Shown: positions 26,776 to 37,190, counted from the first letter of the stretch. The stretch is DNA of 64,000 nt from Paraburkholderia sacchari (GCF_000785435.2 NZ_JTDB02000003.1:558001-622000), one strand, 5' to 3'. Program-made: numbers and translations. The notes: generated by a model not told the origin, from the letters alone.

Positions 26776-27750
26776 ATGTCCGATAATCTGACCCCTGATG
26801 ACGCCGGCGGCGGCAAGCCCGGCTGGGAGCGCGAGGCGCTCGAGCGTATCGCCATGGCCGCGATCACCGAGCAACGCTCGGCGCGGCGCTGGAAGATCTT
26901 TTTCCGCTTCGCGTTTCTCGCGGTGCTGGTGCTGCTCGCATGGAGCATCCTCGACCTTTCCGGCGCGCGCGTGGACAGCGGCGGCCGCCACACGGCGCTC
27001 GTCACGCTCAGTGGCGAGATTTCGGCGGACACGCCCGCGAACGCCGACGATATCAATAGCGCGCTCGACAGCGCTTTCGACGACGACGGCACCGCCGGTG
27101 TGATTCTGCACATCGACAGCCCCGGCGGCTCGCCGGTGCAGGCCGGCATCATCAACGACGAGATCCGCCGCCTGCGCGCGAAATACCCGGCCATTCCACT
27201 GTACGTGGTGGTGGGCGACATGTGCGCTTCGGGCGGCTATTACATTGCCGCCGCCGCTGACAAGATCTATGTGAACAAGGCCAGCATCGTCGGCTCGATT
27301 GGCGTGTTGATGGACGGCTTTGGCTTTACGGGCCTGATGGACAAACTCGGGGTCCAGCGCCGCCTGCGCACTTCGGGCGAGAACAAGGGATTTTACGACC
27401 CGTTCTCGCCGAATACGCCGAAGATGGACGCGCACGCGCAGGAGATGCTCGACCAGATTCACCAGCAGTTCATCGACGCTGTAAAAGCGGGCCGCGGCAA
27501 GCGCCTGAAGAATGAGCCGGACCTCTTCTCGGGCCTTTTCTGGACTGGCCAGAAGAGCGTCGAGCTTGGTCTCGCCGACGGCTTCGGCGACAGCGACTAT
27601 GTGGCGCGCGAGATCATCAAGGCGCGGGACATCGTCGACTACACGGTCAAGCAAGGCATCACCGACCGCGTCGCGAAGCGCTTTGGCGCAAGCGTCGGCT
27701 CGGCGGCCGTGCATTCGCTGATTTCCGGCGGGAAGGTCTCGGTGCGCTGA
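26776..27750 (+). CDS. sppA: S49 family signal peptide peptidase SppA-like protease
   Basis: 324 residues. One membrane span (residues ~36-56, RFAFLAVLVLLAWSIL) anchors a periplasmic S49 domain: DSPGGSPVQAG, then GDMCASGGYYIAAAADKI with the catalytic Ser, and SIVGSIGVLMDGFGF; the lysine partner is probably in the TSGENKGFYDPF segment. At about half the size of E. coli SppA (67 kDa) it is the single-domain form, which assembles as an octamer in Bacillus. Degrades cleaved signal peptides or membrane proteins. Confidence 0.88.
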   Translation: MSDNLTPDDAGGGKPGWEREALERIAMAAITEQRSARRWKIFFRFAFLAVLVLLAWSILDLSGARVDSGGRHTALVTLSGEISADTPANADDINSALDSAFDDDGTAGVILHIDSPGGSPVQAGIINDEIRRLRAKYPAIPLYVVVGDMCASGGYYIAAAADKIYVNKASIVGSIGVLMDGFGFTGLMDKLGVQRRLRTSGENKGFYDPFSPNTPKMDAHAQEMLDQIHQQFIDAVKAGRGKRLKNEPDLFSGLFWTGQKSVELGLADGFGDSDYVAREIIKARDIVDYTVKQGITDRVAKRFGASVGSAAVHSLISGGKVSVR

Positions 27751-27790
27751 TTCTGCATAGATTCTGCGCAAGCGGGGCTCGATCCCACTT

Positions 27791-27830
27791 AAAAAGCGGC
27801 CGCTATGCGTTGCACAGCGGCCGTTTCATT
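27791..27830. terminator. Bidirectional terminator between sppA and the methyltransferase gene
   Basis: CGGCCGCT (27797-27804) pairs with AGCGGCCG (27816-27823), flanked by AAAAAG on the left and TTTC on the right, between convergent genes. Confidence 0.7.
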
Positions 27831-27868
27831 CTGCGGTGGCGCCTGCGCGAGCGACGCTCAGTTCGCCC

Positions 27869-28591
27869 TCAGTTCGCCAGCAGCAGGAAGATCGCGGGCC
27901 GCTTGTGCAATTCGGGCGCCGGCTTCTTTTTCCATTCGGATACGGCGCGGCTCACGATCGTCTCGCTGGGAAGCGTGAGGTCGGCGGCCACGCATACGAG
28001 CGTGGAAGGTGCGCAGGTTGCGAGCAGCGCGTCGAGCAGCGCGCGGTTGCGATAGGGCGTTTCGATGAAGATTTGCGTCTGCTTTGCCTTGCGGGAGATC
28101 TGTTCGAGCTCGCGCAGCTTCTTCGTGCGCTCGTTCGCGTCCACGGGCAGATAGCCGTGGAAAGCAAAGCTTTGTCCGTTCAGGCCCGAAGCCATCAGCG
28201 CGAGCAGGATCGAACTCGGCCCGACGAGCGGCACGACCTTGATGCCGCGCTCGTGCGCGCGCCGCACCAGCAGGGCGCCCGGATCGGCCACGGCGGGCAC
28301 GCCGGCTTCCGAAACCAGCCCCGTGTCGATGCCGGCCAGAAGCGGCGCGAGCAGTTTGTCGATCTCGCCCGCGGGCGTGTTGACGTTGAGTTCGCGAATC
28401 TCGATTTCCTGGATCGGCCGCGTGGTTCCGACGCGCTTCAGGAACGCGCGTGTGGTCTTGGCGTTCTCGCCGATATAGCTGGCCAGCATGCCCGCGCGTT
28501 CGCGCACGGGGGTGGGCAGGACGGCGGCGAGCGCGGCGTCGTCGCCGTCACCGAGGGTATTGGGGATCAGGTAGAGCGTGCCCGTGGTCAT
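27869..28591 (-). CDS. SAM-dependent methyltransferase, tetrapyrrole methylase fold (RsmI-related)
   Basis: 240 residues starting MTTGTLYLIPNTLGDGDDAA. The fold markers are VSEAGVPAVADPGALLV and VGPSSILLALMASGLNG. It resembles RsmI, the 16S rRNA C1402 2'-O-methyltransferase, but is shorter than the ~280 residues usual for RsmI, and the opening IPNTLGDGD differs from the RsmI VATPIGNLGD. I regard it as a paralogue of unknown substrate. Its start overlaps the maf stop by four bases. Confidence 0.82.
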   Translation of the reverse strand: MTTGTLYLIPNTLGDGDDAALAAVLPTPVRERAGMLASYIGENAKTTRAFLKRVGTTRPIQEIEIRELNVNTPAGEIDKLLAPLLAGIDTGLVSEAGVPAVADPGALLVRRAHERGIKVVPLVGPSSILLALMASGLNGQSFAFHGYLPVDANERTKKLRELEQISRKAKQTQIFIETPYRNRALLDALLATCAPSTLVCVAADLTLPSETIVSRAVSEWKKKPAPELHKRPAIFLLLAN

Positions 28592-29247
28592 TGCCGGGTC
28601 TCCTGCGGCGCCAGTAGCGGATTCAGCAACGGATAGCCGGCGGCGAGCAGCATGCGCGTGAGCGCGATGAGCGGCAGGCCGATCAGTGCGGTGGGGTCGT
28701 CGGACTCGATCGCTTCCAGCAGCGCGATTCCCAGCCCTTCCGATTTCGCGCTGCCCGCGCAGTCGTAGGGCTGCTCGGCATGCAGGTAAGCGTCGAGCGC
28801 GGCGTCCGGCAGGTCGCGAAAGCGCACCGTGGTCACGACATCGACGGTATCCGTTTGGCCAGTAGCGGTGTCGAGCAGACTGAGTGCACTATGGAACAAC
28901 ACTTCGCGACCGCGCATCGCCCGCAGTTGCTCGAGTGCGCGCTCGTGGGTGCCCGGCTTGCCGATCTGGTGGCCGTCGAAAGTCGCCACCTGGTCTGAGC
29001 CGATCACGAGCGCGCGCCCGGCACCGGCCGGTAAGGCGGCGGCCACGGCGCGGGCTTTGGCTTCGGCCAGGCGCAGCGCCGTGGCGGCGGGCGTTTCGCC
29101 GGGTTGCGGCGCTTCGTCGATGGCCGGCACGGCGGTGTCGAAAGGAATGCGCAGGCGCTCGAGCAGCTCGCGGCGGTACCGTGAGCTGGAGGCGAGAATC
29201 AGCGCGGGTCGGCCCGGATGCCGGGCGGGTGCAGCGGTTTCCTGCAT
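28588..29247 (-). CDS. Maf-like nucleotide pyrophosphatase
   Basis: 219 residues with the Maf signature LASSSRYRRELLERLRIPFD, the Asp/Gln loop IGSDQVATFDG, and YDCAGSAKSEG. Maf/YceF proteins hydrolyse non-canonical nucleoside triphosphates (m7GTP for YceF). The SSSRYRRELL opening is closest to the YceF type. ATG 29247 was chosen; an in-frame start at 29313 adds 22 unlikely residues. It is divergent from yceD, as maf/yceF commonly is next to yceD-rpmF. Confidence 0.9.
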   Translation of the reverse strand: MQETAAPARHPGRPALILASSSRYRRELLERLRIPFDTAVPAIDEAPQPGETPAATALRLAEAKARAVAAALPAGAGRALVIGSDQVATFDGHQIGKPGTHERALEQLRAMRGREVLFHSALSLLDTATGQTDTVDVVTTVRFRDLPDAALDAYLHAEQPYDCAGSAKSEGLGIALLEAIESDDPTALIGLPLIALTRMLLAAGYPLLNPLLAPQETRQ

Positions 29248-29566
29248 GATGGTCGGATCGTGAATAATGGTCGTGGAGCGGTGCAGGGCGAGTAAGGTAT
29301 TCGGCAGTGTCATGTTCCAGCGGATTTGCCAAAATACTCAAGCCGCGCAGGGGCTTGCGAGCGTGAGCTTAAGTGTTTGACTCGCAAAGATAAAGACGTT
29401 ATGATTTTGGGCTTTTCATCGGTACGCTTGCCTCGTGCCGCCTCGTGCGTCTGGTCGATGCCCGATCGAGCCAAAGAGGAAAGCGGGCAGATAAGAATAC
29501 AGATCGGCAGCAGTGTAGGGCTTTTGCGCCGCCTGCGGGCCGCGCGTCTGGAGCAGGAGAGCGCAC

Positions 29567-30232
29567 ATGACCGAACATTCTGGTAAGCCTGCGGGTGCCG
29601 GCGCGGATAAAGGCGCGCAGGGCGCGCTTAATCCGCGCGATCTCGACATTTTCGAATTTGCGCGTAGCGGGCGTGGCGCATCGGGTACGGTGCGTCTTTC
29701 GCAACTGCCGCGCATGCTAAACGAAGTCCCGGCCGATGCGCCAGATCGCGATACCGCGTTCACATGGCAGGCCGAGGGTTTCACGCAACAGGAATTGCAG
29801 GACAACGGCACCGAGGGGCCGCAGTCGTATCTGCGGCTCGCGATTCACGGCGCCGCATGGCTTACGTGTCAGCGTTGCCTCGCTCCCTATGAGCAGGCGT
29901 TCAACGCGGACCCGGTCTTCCGGATCGTCCAGACGGAAGATGAGGCGGACGAGTTTTCGCTCGACGACGATGAATTCGATGTGATTGTGGGCTCGCGCCA
30001 TTTCGATCTCGTCGACTTGATCGAAGAGGAGTTGTTGCTCTCGCTGCCGCTCGTGCCGAAGCACGAAGTTTGTCCGGAAGTTCACGAAAGCCTCGCCTCG
30101 GGTGCCGACGGCGCGGATGGTGTGGATTCCGTCGACGACGTGCCGGAGCAGGAAATCGAGCCGGAAGAGCGCGTCAACCCGTTTGCGGCGCTCGAATCGC
30201 TCAAGAAGGACGGTCCCGGCAGCAAGCACTAA
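29567..30232 (+). CDS. yceD: YceD family (DUF177) protein
   Basis: 221 residues. The DUF177 core has a [12 protein letters not shown] cysteine pair and the acidic stretch [20 protein letters not shown] followed by [20 protein letters not shown]. YceD is genetically tied to 23S rRNA accumulation and always precedes rpmF. The middle insert of ~20 residues ([15 protein letters not shown]) and an ~80-residue N-terminal part make it somewhat long. AGGAG precedes the ATG. Confidence 0.9.
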   Translation: MTEHSGKPAGAGADKGAQGALNPRDLDIFEFARSGRGASGTVRLSQLPRMLNEVPADAPDRDTAFTWQAEGFTQQELQDNGTEGPQSYLRLAIHGAAWLTCQRCLAPYEQAFNADPVFRIVQTEDEADEFSLDDDEFDVIVGSRHFDLVDLIEEELLLSLPLVPKHEVCPEVHESLASGADGADGVDSVDDVPEQEIEPEERVNPFAALESLKKDGPGSKH

Positions 30233-30362
30233 GGTTTTACCGGGTGGCTGCGGGTGGCGTGCAGTATCGATTCGTGGCCCAGTCCCGGAGTCCGGTCATC
30301 CCCCCAGGGTGGCGGCGGCCGGATCGGGCTGTGTTAGAATTTGGAAATTTTCAGGAGTTATC

Positions 30363-30542
30363 ATGGCAGTTCAACAAAACAAGAAGTCGCCGTCGAAGCG
30401 CGGCATGCACCGCTCGCACGATTTCCTCACGGGCGCGCCGCTGGCTGTCGAGCCGAGCACGGGTGAAGTGCATCTGCGTCACCATATCAGCCCGAACGGC
30501 TACTACCGCGGCAAGAAAGTCGTCAAGACCAAGAACGACTAA
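30363..30542 (+). CDS. rpmF: 50S ribosomal protein L32
   Basis: 59 residues, [20 protein letters not shown] onward, ending [13 protein letters not shown]. No cysteines, so this is the zinc-free form. A TAGAAT box (30335-30340) and CAGGAG ribosome site precede the ATG, suggesting its own promoter in addition to yceD readthrough. Confidence 0.97.
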   Translation: MAVQQNKKSPSKRGMHRSHDFLTGAPLAVEPSTGEVHLRHHISPNGYYRGKKVVKTKND

Positions 30543-30633
30543 TCGTTCCAGCGTGCGGCACGACGGCCCGAATCCGGGCTTGCTCGGCGCTGCACATGGC
30601 GATTCCGTTCGCTTGACAATTTTTCGGCTCGGC

Positions 30634-30666
30634 AAAAAAGGCGGCATTCAACTGCCGCTTTTTTGT
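30634..30666 (+). terminator. Rho-independent terminator after rpmF
   Basis: GCGGCA (30641-30646) pairs with TGCCGC (30653-30658), extended by A/T pairs, followed by six T. It lies 92 bases after rpmF and 24 before plsX, so plsX transcription is partly readthrough. Confidence 0.85.
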
Positions 30667-30687
30667 GCCTGAAATCCGTCGCACTCC

Positions 30688-31845
30688 ATGACCGTTACGC
30701 TCACGATAGATTGCATGGGAGGCGACCACGGTCCGTCCGTGACAGTGCCCGCCGCAGTCAATTTCGTTCGCACGCATCCCGATGCGCGACTGCAACTGGT
30801 GGGCATCGAGACGGCGATCCGCGCCCAGCTCAAGAAGCTGAAAGCGCAGGACCTCCCCGCACTTTCCGTCGTTCCCGCCACCGAGGTCGTCGAAATGGAC
30901 GATCCGGTCGAAGTCGCCCTTCGCAAGAAGAAAGATTCGTCGATGCGCGTCGCGCTCAACCGCGTCAAAGAAGGCGAGGCGCAGGCTTGCGTCTCGGCCG
31001 GCAACACCGGCGCGCTGATGGCCGTCTCGCGCTATGTGCTCAAGACGCTGCCCGGCATCGAACGGCCGGCCATCGCGTTTGCGCTGCCCAGCGAGCGCGG
31101 CTACACCACGATGCTCGACCTCGGCGCGAACGTCGACTGCGAGCCGCAGCATCTGCTGCAGTTCGCCGAGATGGGCCACGCGCTCGTCGCCGCGCTCGAG
31201 GGCAAGGACCGTCCGACCATCGGGCTCCTGAACATCGGCGAAGAAGTCATCAAGGGCAACGACACGATCAAGCGTGCGGGCGAGCTGCTGCGCGCGAGCA
31301 CGCTGAATTTCCGCGGCAACGTGGAAGGCAACGACATTTACAAGGGTACCGTCGACGTTGTCGTCTGTGACGGTTTCGTCGGAAATGTCGCGCTGAAAAC
31401 GTCGGAGGGCCTCGCGCAGATGCTCAACGACATGATCAAGGAAGAGTTTGGCCGCTCGTGGCTCACGAAGCTCATGGCGCTGGCTGCGCTGCCGGTGCTC
31501 ATGCGCTTCAAAAAGCGCGTCGATCACCGCCAGTACAACGGCGCGGCGCTGCTTGGCCTGAAAAGCCTCGTCTTCAAGAGCCATGGCTCCGCGGACGCTT
31601 ATGCGTTTGAGTGGGCGATCAAACGCGGGTATGATGCCGTCAAAAATGGCGTGCTGGAGCGTCTCACGCGTGCCATGGAAGAAAACGCCAGTTCACTCGA
31701 ACAGGCCGCCGGTGCGTCTTCCAGCGGCCAGAACAGCGCCGCCTCAAGGGCTCCCGAGGAGCCGCCCGCGAGTCCATCCGCGAGCTTACCCGCTCAGACG
31801 GCGGGCGAACTGCCGCCCGGCGCCGCATCATCCTCGAAGGCATAA
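30688..31845 (+). CDS. plsX: Phosphate acyltransferase PlsX
   Basis: 385 residues. PlsX makes acyl-phosphate from acyl-ACP for phospholipid synthesis. Seen: [50 protein letters not shown] and [17 protein letters not shown]. The C-terminal ~50 residues are a Ser/Ala/Pro tail beyond the usual ~340-350. The stop codon shares its last base with the fabH start (TAATG). Confidence 0.95.
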   Translation: MTVTLTIDCMGGDHGPSVTVPAAVNFVRTHPDARLQLVGIETAIRAQLKKLKAQDLPALSVVPATEVVEMDDPVEVALRKKKDSSMRVALNRVKEGEAQACVSAGNTGALMAVSRYVLKTLPGIERPAIAFALPSERGYTTMLDLGANVDCEPQHLLQFAEMGHALVAALEGKDRPTIGLLNIGEEVIKGNDTIKRAGELLRASTLNFRGNVEGNDIYKGTVDVVVCDGFVGNVALKTSEGLAQMLNDMIKEEFGRSWLTKLMALAALPVLMRFKKRVDHRQYNGAALLGLKSLVFKSHGSADAYAFEWAIKRGYDAVKNGVLERLTRAMEENASSLEQAAGASSSGQNSAASRAPEEPPASPSASLPAQTAGELPPGAASSSKA

Positions 31846-32834
31846 TGGCTCAATCGACTCTCTATTCCCGCGTGCTCGGCACGGGCAGTTTTCTTCCGCC
31901 TGAGCGCGTCACCAATCAGGATCTGGCCGAACGTCTCGCCGCGAAAGGCGTCGAGACGAGCGACGAGTGGATCGTCGCGCGCACCGGCATCCACGCGCGC
32001 CACTTTGCGGCGCCGGACGTCACGACCAGCGATCTCGCACTAGCTGCTTCGCAGCGCGCGATTGCGGCCGCCGATGTCGACCCGCAATCGATCGACCTCA
32101 TCATCGTCGCCACCTCCACGCCCGACTTCGTGTTCCCGAGCACCGCCTGCCTGCTGCAGAACAAGCTCGGCATCCGCAATCACGGCGCGGCGTTCGACGT
32201 GCAGGCTGTGTGCTCGGGCTTTGCCTACGCCGTTTCGGTGGCCGACAGCCTGATCCGCAGCGGCCAGCACAAGACGGCGCTGATCGTGGGCGCGGAAACG
32301 TTCTCGCGCATTCTCGACTTCAACGATCGCACGACCTGCGTGCTGTTCGGCGACGGCGCGGGCGCGATCGTGCTGCAGGCGTCCCACGAGCCGGGCGTGC
32401 TTTCGAGCGCGCTCCACGCCGACGGCAGCTATGCGCACATTCTCTGCACGCCGGGCAACGTGAACGGCGGCGTGATCGCCGGCAATGCGTTCCTCCATAT
32501 GGACGGCCAGGCGGTGTTCAAGCTCGCCGTCAATGTGCTCGAGAAGGTCGCGATCGAGGCGCTCGAAAAGGCGCAACTCACGGCCGACCAGATCGACTGG
32601 CTGATCCCCCATCAGGCCAACATCCGCATCATGCAGGGCACCTGCCGCAAGCTCGGCCTGCCCGCCGAGCGCATGGTGGTAACCGTGGGCGAGCACGGCA
32701 ATACCTCGGCAGCTTCGATTCCGCTCGCGTTCGACGTCGCGGTGCGCGACGGCCGCATCAAGCGCGGCCAGAACGTGCTGATCGAAGGCGTCGGCGGCGG
32801 CTTTACCTGGGGCGCTTCGGTCATCCGCTTCTGA
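31845..32834 (+). CDS. fabH: Beta-ketoacyl-ACP synthase III
   Basis: 329 residues. It starts fatty acid elongation by condensing acetyl-CoA with malonyl-ACP. The catalytic triad is visible: Cys in [14 protein letters not shown], His in [11 protein letters not shown] and Asn in [15 protein letters not shown]. Translation starts inside the plsX stop. Confidence 0.97.
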   Translation: MAQSTLYSRVLGTGSFLPPERVTNQDLAERLAAKGVETSDEWIVARTGIHARHFAAPDVTTSDLALAASQRAIAAADVDPQSIDLIIVATSTPDFVFPSTACLLQNKLGIRNHGAAFDVQAVCSGFAYAVSVADSLIRSGQHKTALIVGAETFSRILDFNDRTTCVLFGDGAGAIVLQASHEPGVLSSALHADGSYAHILCTPGNVNGGVIAGNAFLHMDGQAVFKLAVNVLEKVAIEALEKAQLTADQIDWLIPHQANIRIMQGTCRKLGLPAERMVVTVGEHGNTSAASIPLAFDVAVRDGRIKRGQNVLIEGVGGGFTWGASVIRF

Positions 32835-32944
32835 CCTGCCCGAAGCGGGCGCTCCCGCTTGGGCCGCTGCGACACGCGCGGCCCCGCAAGCGCGCTTCAG
32901 CGGAGCGCATCGCTCATCCGTTTTGATCGAATTTTGGGGACGTT

Positions 32945-33883
32945 ATGAAATTTGCGTTCGTATTTCCAGGACAAGGCTCGCAGGCCGTCGGCATGCTCGA
33001 CGCCTTCGGCGACAACGCCATCGTGCGCGATACGCTCAAGGAAGCGTCCGATGCACTCAATCAGGACCTCGGCAAGCTGATCGCCGAAGGCCCTGCCGAG
33101 GAACTCAATCTCACCACGAACACGCAGCCGGTCATGCTCACCGCCGCGTACGCCGTTTATCGCGCGTGGCAAGCGGCGGGCGGCCCGGCGCCGGCGATCG
33201 TCGCGGGCCATAGCCTGGGCGAATACACGGCGCTCGTGGCCGCGGGCGTGCTTGCTTTCCGCGACGCCGTGCCGCTCGTGCGTTTTCGCGCGCAGGCTAT
33301 GCAAAGCGCCGTGCCGGTGGGTGAGGGTGGCATGGCCGCCGTACTGGGCCTCGACGACGACACCGTGCGCGCGGTCTGCACCGAAGCCGCAGTGGAAAGC
33401 GGCGGCGTGGTCGAGGCGGTCAACTTCAATGCGCCTGCGCAGGTCGTGATCGCGGGCCATAAGGGCGCGGTCGAAAAGGCCTGCGAAATCGCCAAGGCGA
33501 AGGGTGCCAAGCGCGCATTGCCGCTGCCGGTTTCGGCGCCGTTCCACTCGTCGCTGCTCAAGCCCGCTTCGGACCAGCTGCGCGAATACCTCGCGAACGT
33601 CACGCTCAATGCGCCGGCCATCCCGGTCGTGAACAACGTCGACGTGGCCTTCGAAACCGATCCCACGAAGATTCGCGACGCGCTCGTGCGCCAGGCCGCT
33701 GGCCCGGTGCGCTGGGTCGAGTGCGTGAAGGCGATCGCTGCCCAGGGCGCGACCCATGTGATCGAGTGCGGTCCCGGCAAGGTGCTGGCGGGCCTCACGA
33801 AGCGCATCGACGGCAATCTGACCGGCGCCTCGGTGGCCGATCCGAAATCGCTCGACGAAGCGCTCGCGTTTCTCAAGGCTTAA
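32945..33883 (+). CDS. fabD: Malonyl-CoA:ACP transacylase
   Basis: 312 residues with the nucleophile elbow AGHSLGEYTALVAAG, Arg in VRFRAQAMQ and His in SAPFHSSL. It loads malonyl groups onto ACP. A 110 bp gap after fabH holds no obvious terminator. Confidence 0.97.
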   Translation: MKFAFVFPGQGSQAVGMLDAFGDNAIVRDTLKEASDALNQDLGKLIAEGPAEELNLTTNTQPVMLTAAYAVYRAWQAAGGPAPAIVAGHSLGEYTALVAAGVLAFRDAVPLVRFRAQAMQSAVPVGEGGMAAVLGLDDDTVRAVCTEAAVESGGVVEAVNFNAPAQVVIAGHKGAVEKACEIAKAKGAKRALPLPVSAPFHSSLLKPASDQLREYLANVTLNAPAIPVVNNVDVAFETDPTKIRDALVRQAAGPVRWVECVKAIAAQGATHVIECGPGKVLAGLTKRIDGNLTGASVADPKSLDEALAFLKA

Positions 33884-33924
33884 GCCGCCGCATCGAAAAG
33901 TATCAAACGCAACGGATTCGAACG

Positions 33925-34674
33925 ATGGAAAAAACTCTCGACAATCAGGCCGCGATCGTGACCGGCGCTTCGCGCGGCATCGGCCGTGCCATTGCGCTGG
34001 GACTGGCGCGCCAGGGCGCGATGGTGATCGGCACGGCAACGAGTGAAGCCGGCGCGCAGGCCATTACCGCCGCTTTCGAAGCTGCGGGCGTGAAGGGCCG
34101 TGGCGTGGTGCTCAACGTCAACGACGCGGCTGCGGCCGAGGCGCTCATCGACGCGACGGTCAAGGAGTTCGGCGGCCTCGCGATTCTCGTCAACAATGCT
34201 GGCATCACGCAGGACAACCTGGCGATGCGCATGAAGGACGACGAGTGGGACGCGGTGCTCGACACCAACCTGAAGTCGGTATTCCGCCTCTCGCGCGCCG
34301 TGCTGCGCCCGATGATGAAGGCGCGCGCCGGCCGCATCATCAACATTACGTCGGTGGTCGGCTCATCGGGCAACCCGGGCCAGGCCAATTACGCGGCGGC
34401 CAAGGCCGGCGTCGCGGGCATGACGCGCGCACTGGCGCGCGAGATCGGCAGCCGCGGCATCACGGTGAACTGCGTGGCGCCGGGCTTTATCGACACCGAC
34501 ATGACCAAGGATCTGCCCGCGGAGCAGCAGGCCGCGCTTCAGCAGCAGATCCCGCTGGGCCGTCTGGGCAGCCCGGAAGACATCGCGCATGCGGTGGTTT
34601 TTCTGGCCTCGCCGCAGGCGGGCTATATCACGGGCACTACGTTGCACGTAAATGGCGGGATGTATATGTCTTAA
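33925..34674 (+). CDS. fabG: 3-oxoacyl-ACP reductase
   Basis: 249 residues of short-chain dehydrogenase fold: NADP site TGASRGIGRAIAL, NNAGITQDNL, and the catalytic Ser-Tyr-Lys in SVVGSSGNPGQANYAAAKAG. ATG 33925 begins MEKTLDNQAAIV; 41 bases after fabD. Confidence 0.97.
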   Translation: MEKTLDNQAAIVTGASRGIGRAIALGLARQGAMVIGTATSEAGAQAITAAFEAAGVKGRGVVLNVNDAAAAEALIDATVKEFGGLAILVNNAGITQDNLAMRMKDDEWDAVLDTNLKSVFRLSRAVLRPMMKARAGRIINITSVVGSSGNPGQANYAAAKAGVAGMTRALAREIGSRGITVNCVAPGFIDTDMTKDLPAEQQAALQQQIPLGRLGSPEDIAHAVVFLASPQAGYITGTTLHVNGGMYMS

Positions 34675-34790
34675 CCGGAATCGGGTACTATCCGCGCCTC
34701 GATGCGCTCTGGCGAATAACCTCGCCAGACGCGTGCGCGAATAGCCGTTCCGGAACCGCGAGCGCCGCTTTTCAGCCAGGTCAAACCTGA

Positions 34791-34796
34791 TAAAAT
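34791..34796 (+). promoter_or_regulatory. Possible -10 box of an acpP promoter
   Basis: TAAAAT within CTGATAAAATGCG lies 48 bases before the acpP start in a 169 bp gap; no good -35 hexamer is seen at 16-18 bases. Confidence 0.35.
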
Positions 34797-34843
34797 GCGC
34801 GCACTCGCATTTATGAGCTCACTTTTTTTCCCTTGGAGGGGTA

Positions 34844-35083
34844 ATGGACAACATCGAACAGCGCGTCAAGAAGATCGTCGCCGAGCAACTGGGCGTCGCC
34901 GAAGCTGAAATCAAGAACGAAGCTTCGTTCGTGAACGATCTGGGTGCAGACTCGCTCGACACCGTGGAACTGGTGATGGCCCTCGAAGACGAATTCGGCA
35001 TGGAAATCCCCGACGAGGAAGCCGAGAAGATCACGACGGTTCAGCAAGCGATCGACTACGCTCGCGCGAACGTCAAGGCTTAA
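34844..35083 (+). CDS. acpP: Acyl carrier protein
   Basis: 79 residues, acidic, with the phosphopantetheine site [28 protein letters not shown] ribosome site precedes the ATG, in keeping with very high expression. AcpS, which adds the prosthetic group, is encoded at 48688. Confidence 0.98.
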
Positions 35084-35205
35084 GCGTCTGTTCCTTGCCC
35101 GGGCTGGCGCGCGCACGCGAGTTGCTCGCTAGCGGCCCGCGAGGATGCTTGCCCGTGAAACCGCGAAAACCCGCCGCATCTGCCGCGGGACATCGGCCGG
35201 TCAAC

Positions 35206-35256
35206 TAGCCACAGGGCTCACAGGAGCATTTCCTGCGGCCTCTGTGGCTTTTGTTT
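35206..35256 (+). terminator. Terminator after acpP
   Basis: AGCCACAG (35207-35214) pairs with CTGTGGCT (35241-35248), with an inner CAGGA/TCCTG pairing, followed by TTTGTTTTGT. Confidence 0.8.
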
Positions 35257-35281
35257 TGTCATCTATGGAAAAGGGGTTACC

Positions 35282-36523
35282 GTGAGCCGCCGTCGAGTTG
35301 TTGTTACAGGCCTGGGGCTGATTTCGCCTGTTGGCAATAATGTTGCCGACGGGTGGGCCAATCTGGTCGCCGGAAAGTCCGGCATCGCCAACATCACGAA
35401 GTTCGACGCTACGAACTTCTCGACCCGTTTTGCCGGCGAAGTGAAAGGCTTCAACGTCGAAGACTACATGCCGGCGAAAGAAGCACGTCACATGGATACG
35501 TTTATCCATTACGGCATTGCTGCGGGCATCCAGGCGATGCAGGACAGCGGCTTCGAGATCACCGAAGAGAATGCCGAGCGCGTAGGCGTGGTGGTGGGCT
35601 CGGGCATCGGTGGCCTGCCCATGATCGAAGTGACGCAAACGGAGCTGCTCAACCGCGGCCCGCGCCGTATTTCCCCGTTCTTCGTGCCGGCCTCGATCAT
35701 CAACATGATCTCCGGCCACCTGTCGATCAAGTACGGCATCAAAGGCCCGAACCTTGCAATGGTTACGGCCTGCACGACCGGCCTGCACTGCATCGGCGAG
35801 GCCTCGCGTCTGATCGAGTACGGCGACGCCGACGTAATGATCGCGGGCGGCGCTGAGTCGACCGTCTCGCCGCTCGGTATCGGCGGCTTCGCGGCGGCGC
35901 GCGCGCTTTCGCAGCGCAACGACGATCCGGCAACGGCGAGCCGCCCGTGGGACAAGGACCGCGACGGCTTCGTGCTGGGCGAGGGCGCCGGCGTGATGAT
36001 CCTCGAAGAGTACGAGCACGCGAAGAAGCGCGGCGCGAAGATCTACGCGGAAGTCGGCGGCTACGGCATGAGCGGCGATGCGTATCACATGACCGCTCCG
36101 CTCGAGGACGGTGACGGCGCGCGCCGCTGCATGCAGTACGCGATGCGCAACGCGGGCGTGAACGCGAACGAAGTGGACTGGGTCAACGCGCACGGCACTT
36201 CGACGCCGCTCGGCGACATCGCGGAAACCACCGCGATCAAGCGCGCGTTCGGCGACCACGCGAAGGACATCGTCGTCAATTCGACCAAGTCGATGACCGG
36301 CCACCTGCTGGGCGGCGCGGGCGGCCTGGAGTCGGTATTCTCGGTGCTGGCCGTGCACAATCAGGTGTCGCCGCCGACGATCAACATCTTCAATCAGGAT
36401 CCGGCGTGCGATCTGGATTACTGCGCGAACACCGCGCGGGACATGAAGATCGACGTCGCGCTGAAGAACTCGTTCGGCTTCGGCGGCACCAACGGCACGC
36501 TCGTTTTCAAGCGCTTCGCTTGA
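35282..36523 (+). CDS. fabF: Beta-ketoacyl-ACP synthase II
   Basis: 413 residues, starting at GTG 35282 ([18 protein letters not shown]) with a strong GGAAAAGGGG site upstream; the nearby ATG at 35265 is out of frame. Catalytic Cys in [12 protein letters not shown], His in [11 protein letters not shown] and [13 protein letters not shown]. It elongates acyl-ACP. Confidence 0.97.
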   Translation: MSRRRVVVTGLGLISPVGNNVADGWANLVAGKSGIANITKFDATNFSTRFAGEVKGFNVEDYMPAKEARHMDTFIHYGIAAGIQAMQDSGFEITEENAERVGVVVGSGIGGLPMIEVTQTELLNRGPRRISPFFVPASIINMISGHLSIKYGIKGPNLAMVTACTTGLHCIGEASRLIEYGDADVMIAGGAESTVSPLGIGGFAAARALSQRNDDPATASRPWDKDRDGFVLGEGAGVMILEEYEHAKKRGAKIYAEVGGYGMSGDAYHMTAPLEDGDGARRCMQYAMRNAGVNANEVDWVNAHGTSTPLGDIAETTAIKRAFGDHAKDIVVNSTKSMTGHLLGGAGGLESVFSVLAVHNQVSPPTINIFNQDPACDLDYCANTARDMKIDVALKNSFGFGGTNGTLVFKRFA

Positions 36524-36554
36524 GCTGTCGCTAAAAGCGGCTAGTGAGCCCGAT

Positions 36555-37058
36555 GTGATCGCCTCGTGCGACACGGCGGCCGTGCCGGCGCAGATGCATG
36601 CGCCGGCCGGCTGCGACACCTTTCTCGATGCGCGGCGCACGCGTGCGCCGCGCATCGCCTTGCGCCCGTCCTGGGCACTGCATGCGCTGCTGCTTGCCGG
36701 CGTACTGATTGCGACTACCGCGTTTTTCACGACGTTCGCGCCCTGGCTTGGCGCGTGGCGCGCTTTGCCGCCGGCGCTTGCGCTCGGCGTGGCCGGGCTG
36801 CTCGCTTTCCAGGCATGGCGCCGTGCGCAGCCAGCCTTCGTCGAAATCGGGGCTGATCGTTTCGCTGCGTTTGCGCGCACCGGGGTGCAGCTTGTCGACG
36901 GGCGCCTGCTCGGCGCTTCGCAGTGGGGCGCGGCGCTCCTCGCGCTCGTGGTGGAAGAGGGCGGGCGCCGCAAAATGTTGCTAGTGGCTGCCGATTCTCT
37001 CGATGCCGAGACATTCCGCATCCTCGCAGTAAGTGCGCGCAGCGCGTCCGGCCGTTAA
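36555..37058 (+). CDS. Small membrane protein, YgfX/CptA-like
   Basis: 167 residues from GTG 36555. Two hydrophobic segments (WALHALLLAGVLIATTAFF and ALPPALALGVAGLLAFQAW) precede a ~75-residue soluble part with FVEIGADRFAAFARTGVQLV. The layout, two helices then a cytoplasmic domain, is that of YgfX, the membrane component of the CptAB/SdhE-linked pair, but similarity by eye is weak. It lies between fabF and rpoE. The start is uncertain. Confidence 0.6.
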   Translation: MIASCDTAAVPAQMHAPAGCDTFLDARRTRAPRIALRPSWALHALLLAGVLIATTAFFTTFAPWLGAWRALPPALALGVAGLLAFQAWRRAQPAFVEIGADRFAAFARTGVQLVDGRLLGASQWGAALLALVVEEGGRRKMLLVAADSLDAETFRILAVSARSASGR

Positions 37059-37190
37059 TGCATTCAAGCGCCATCGCGCTTGTGTGGCCGGCGGCGTTTT
37101 CGGTTTCGCGTACCCGCATTTTTCCGCATTGTCCGCATTGTTTCTGGCCGCACCACCGCAGCCAATCTTGCGCTGCGTCTGCCAGAGCGC

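Noticed and set aside
35201..37021. A 606-codon minus-strand frame opposite fabF
   Set aside because: FabF with all catalytic residues is on the other strand; the shadow has no domain.
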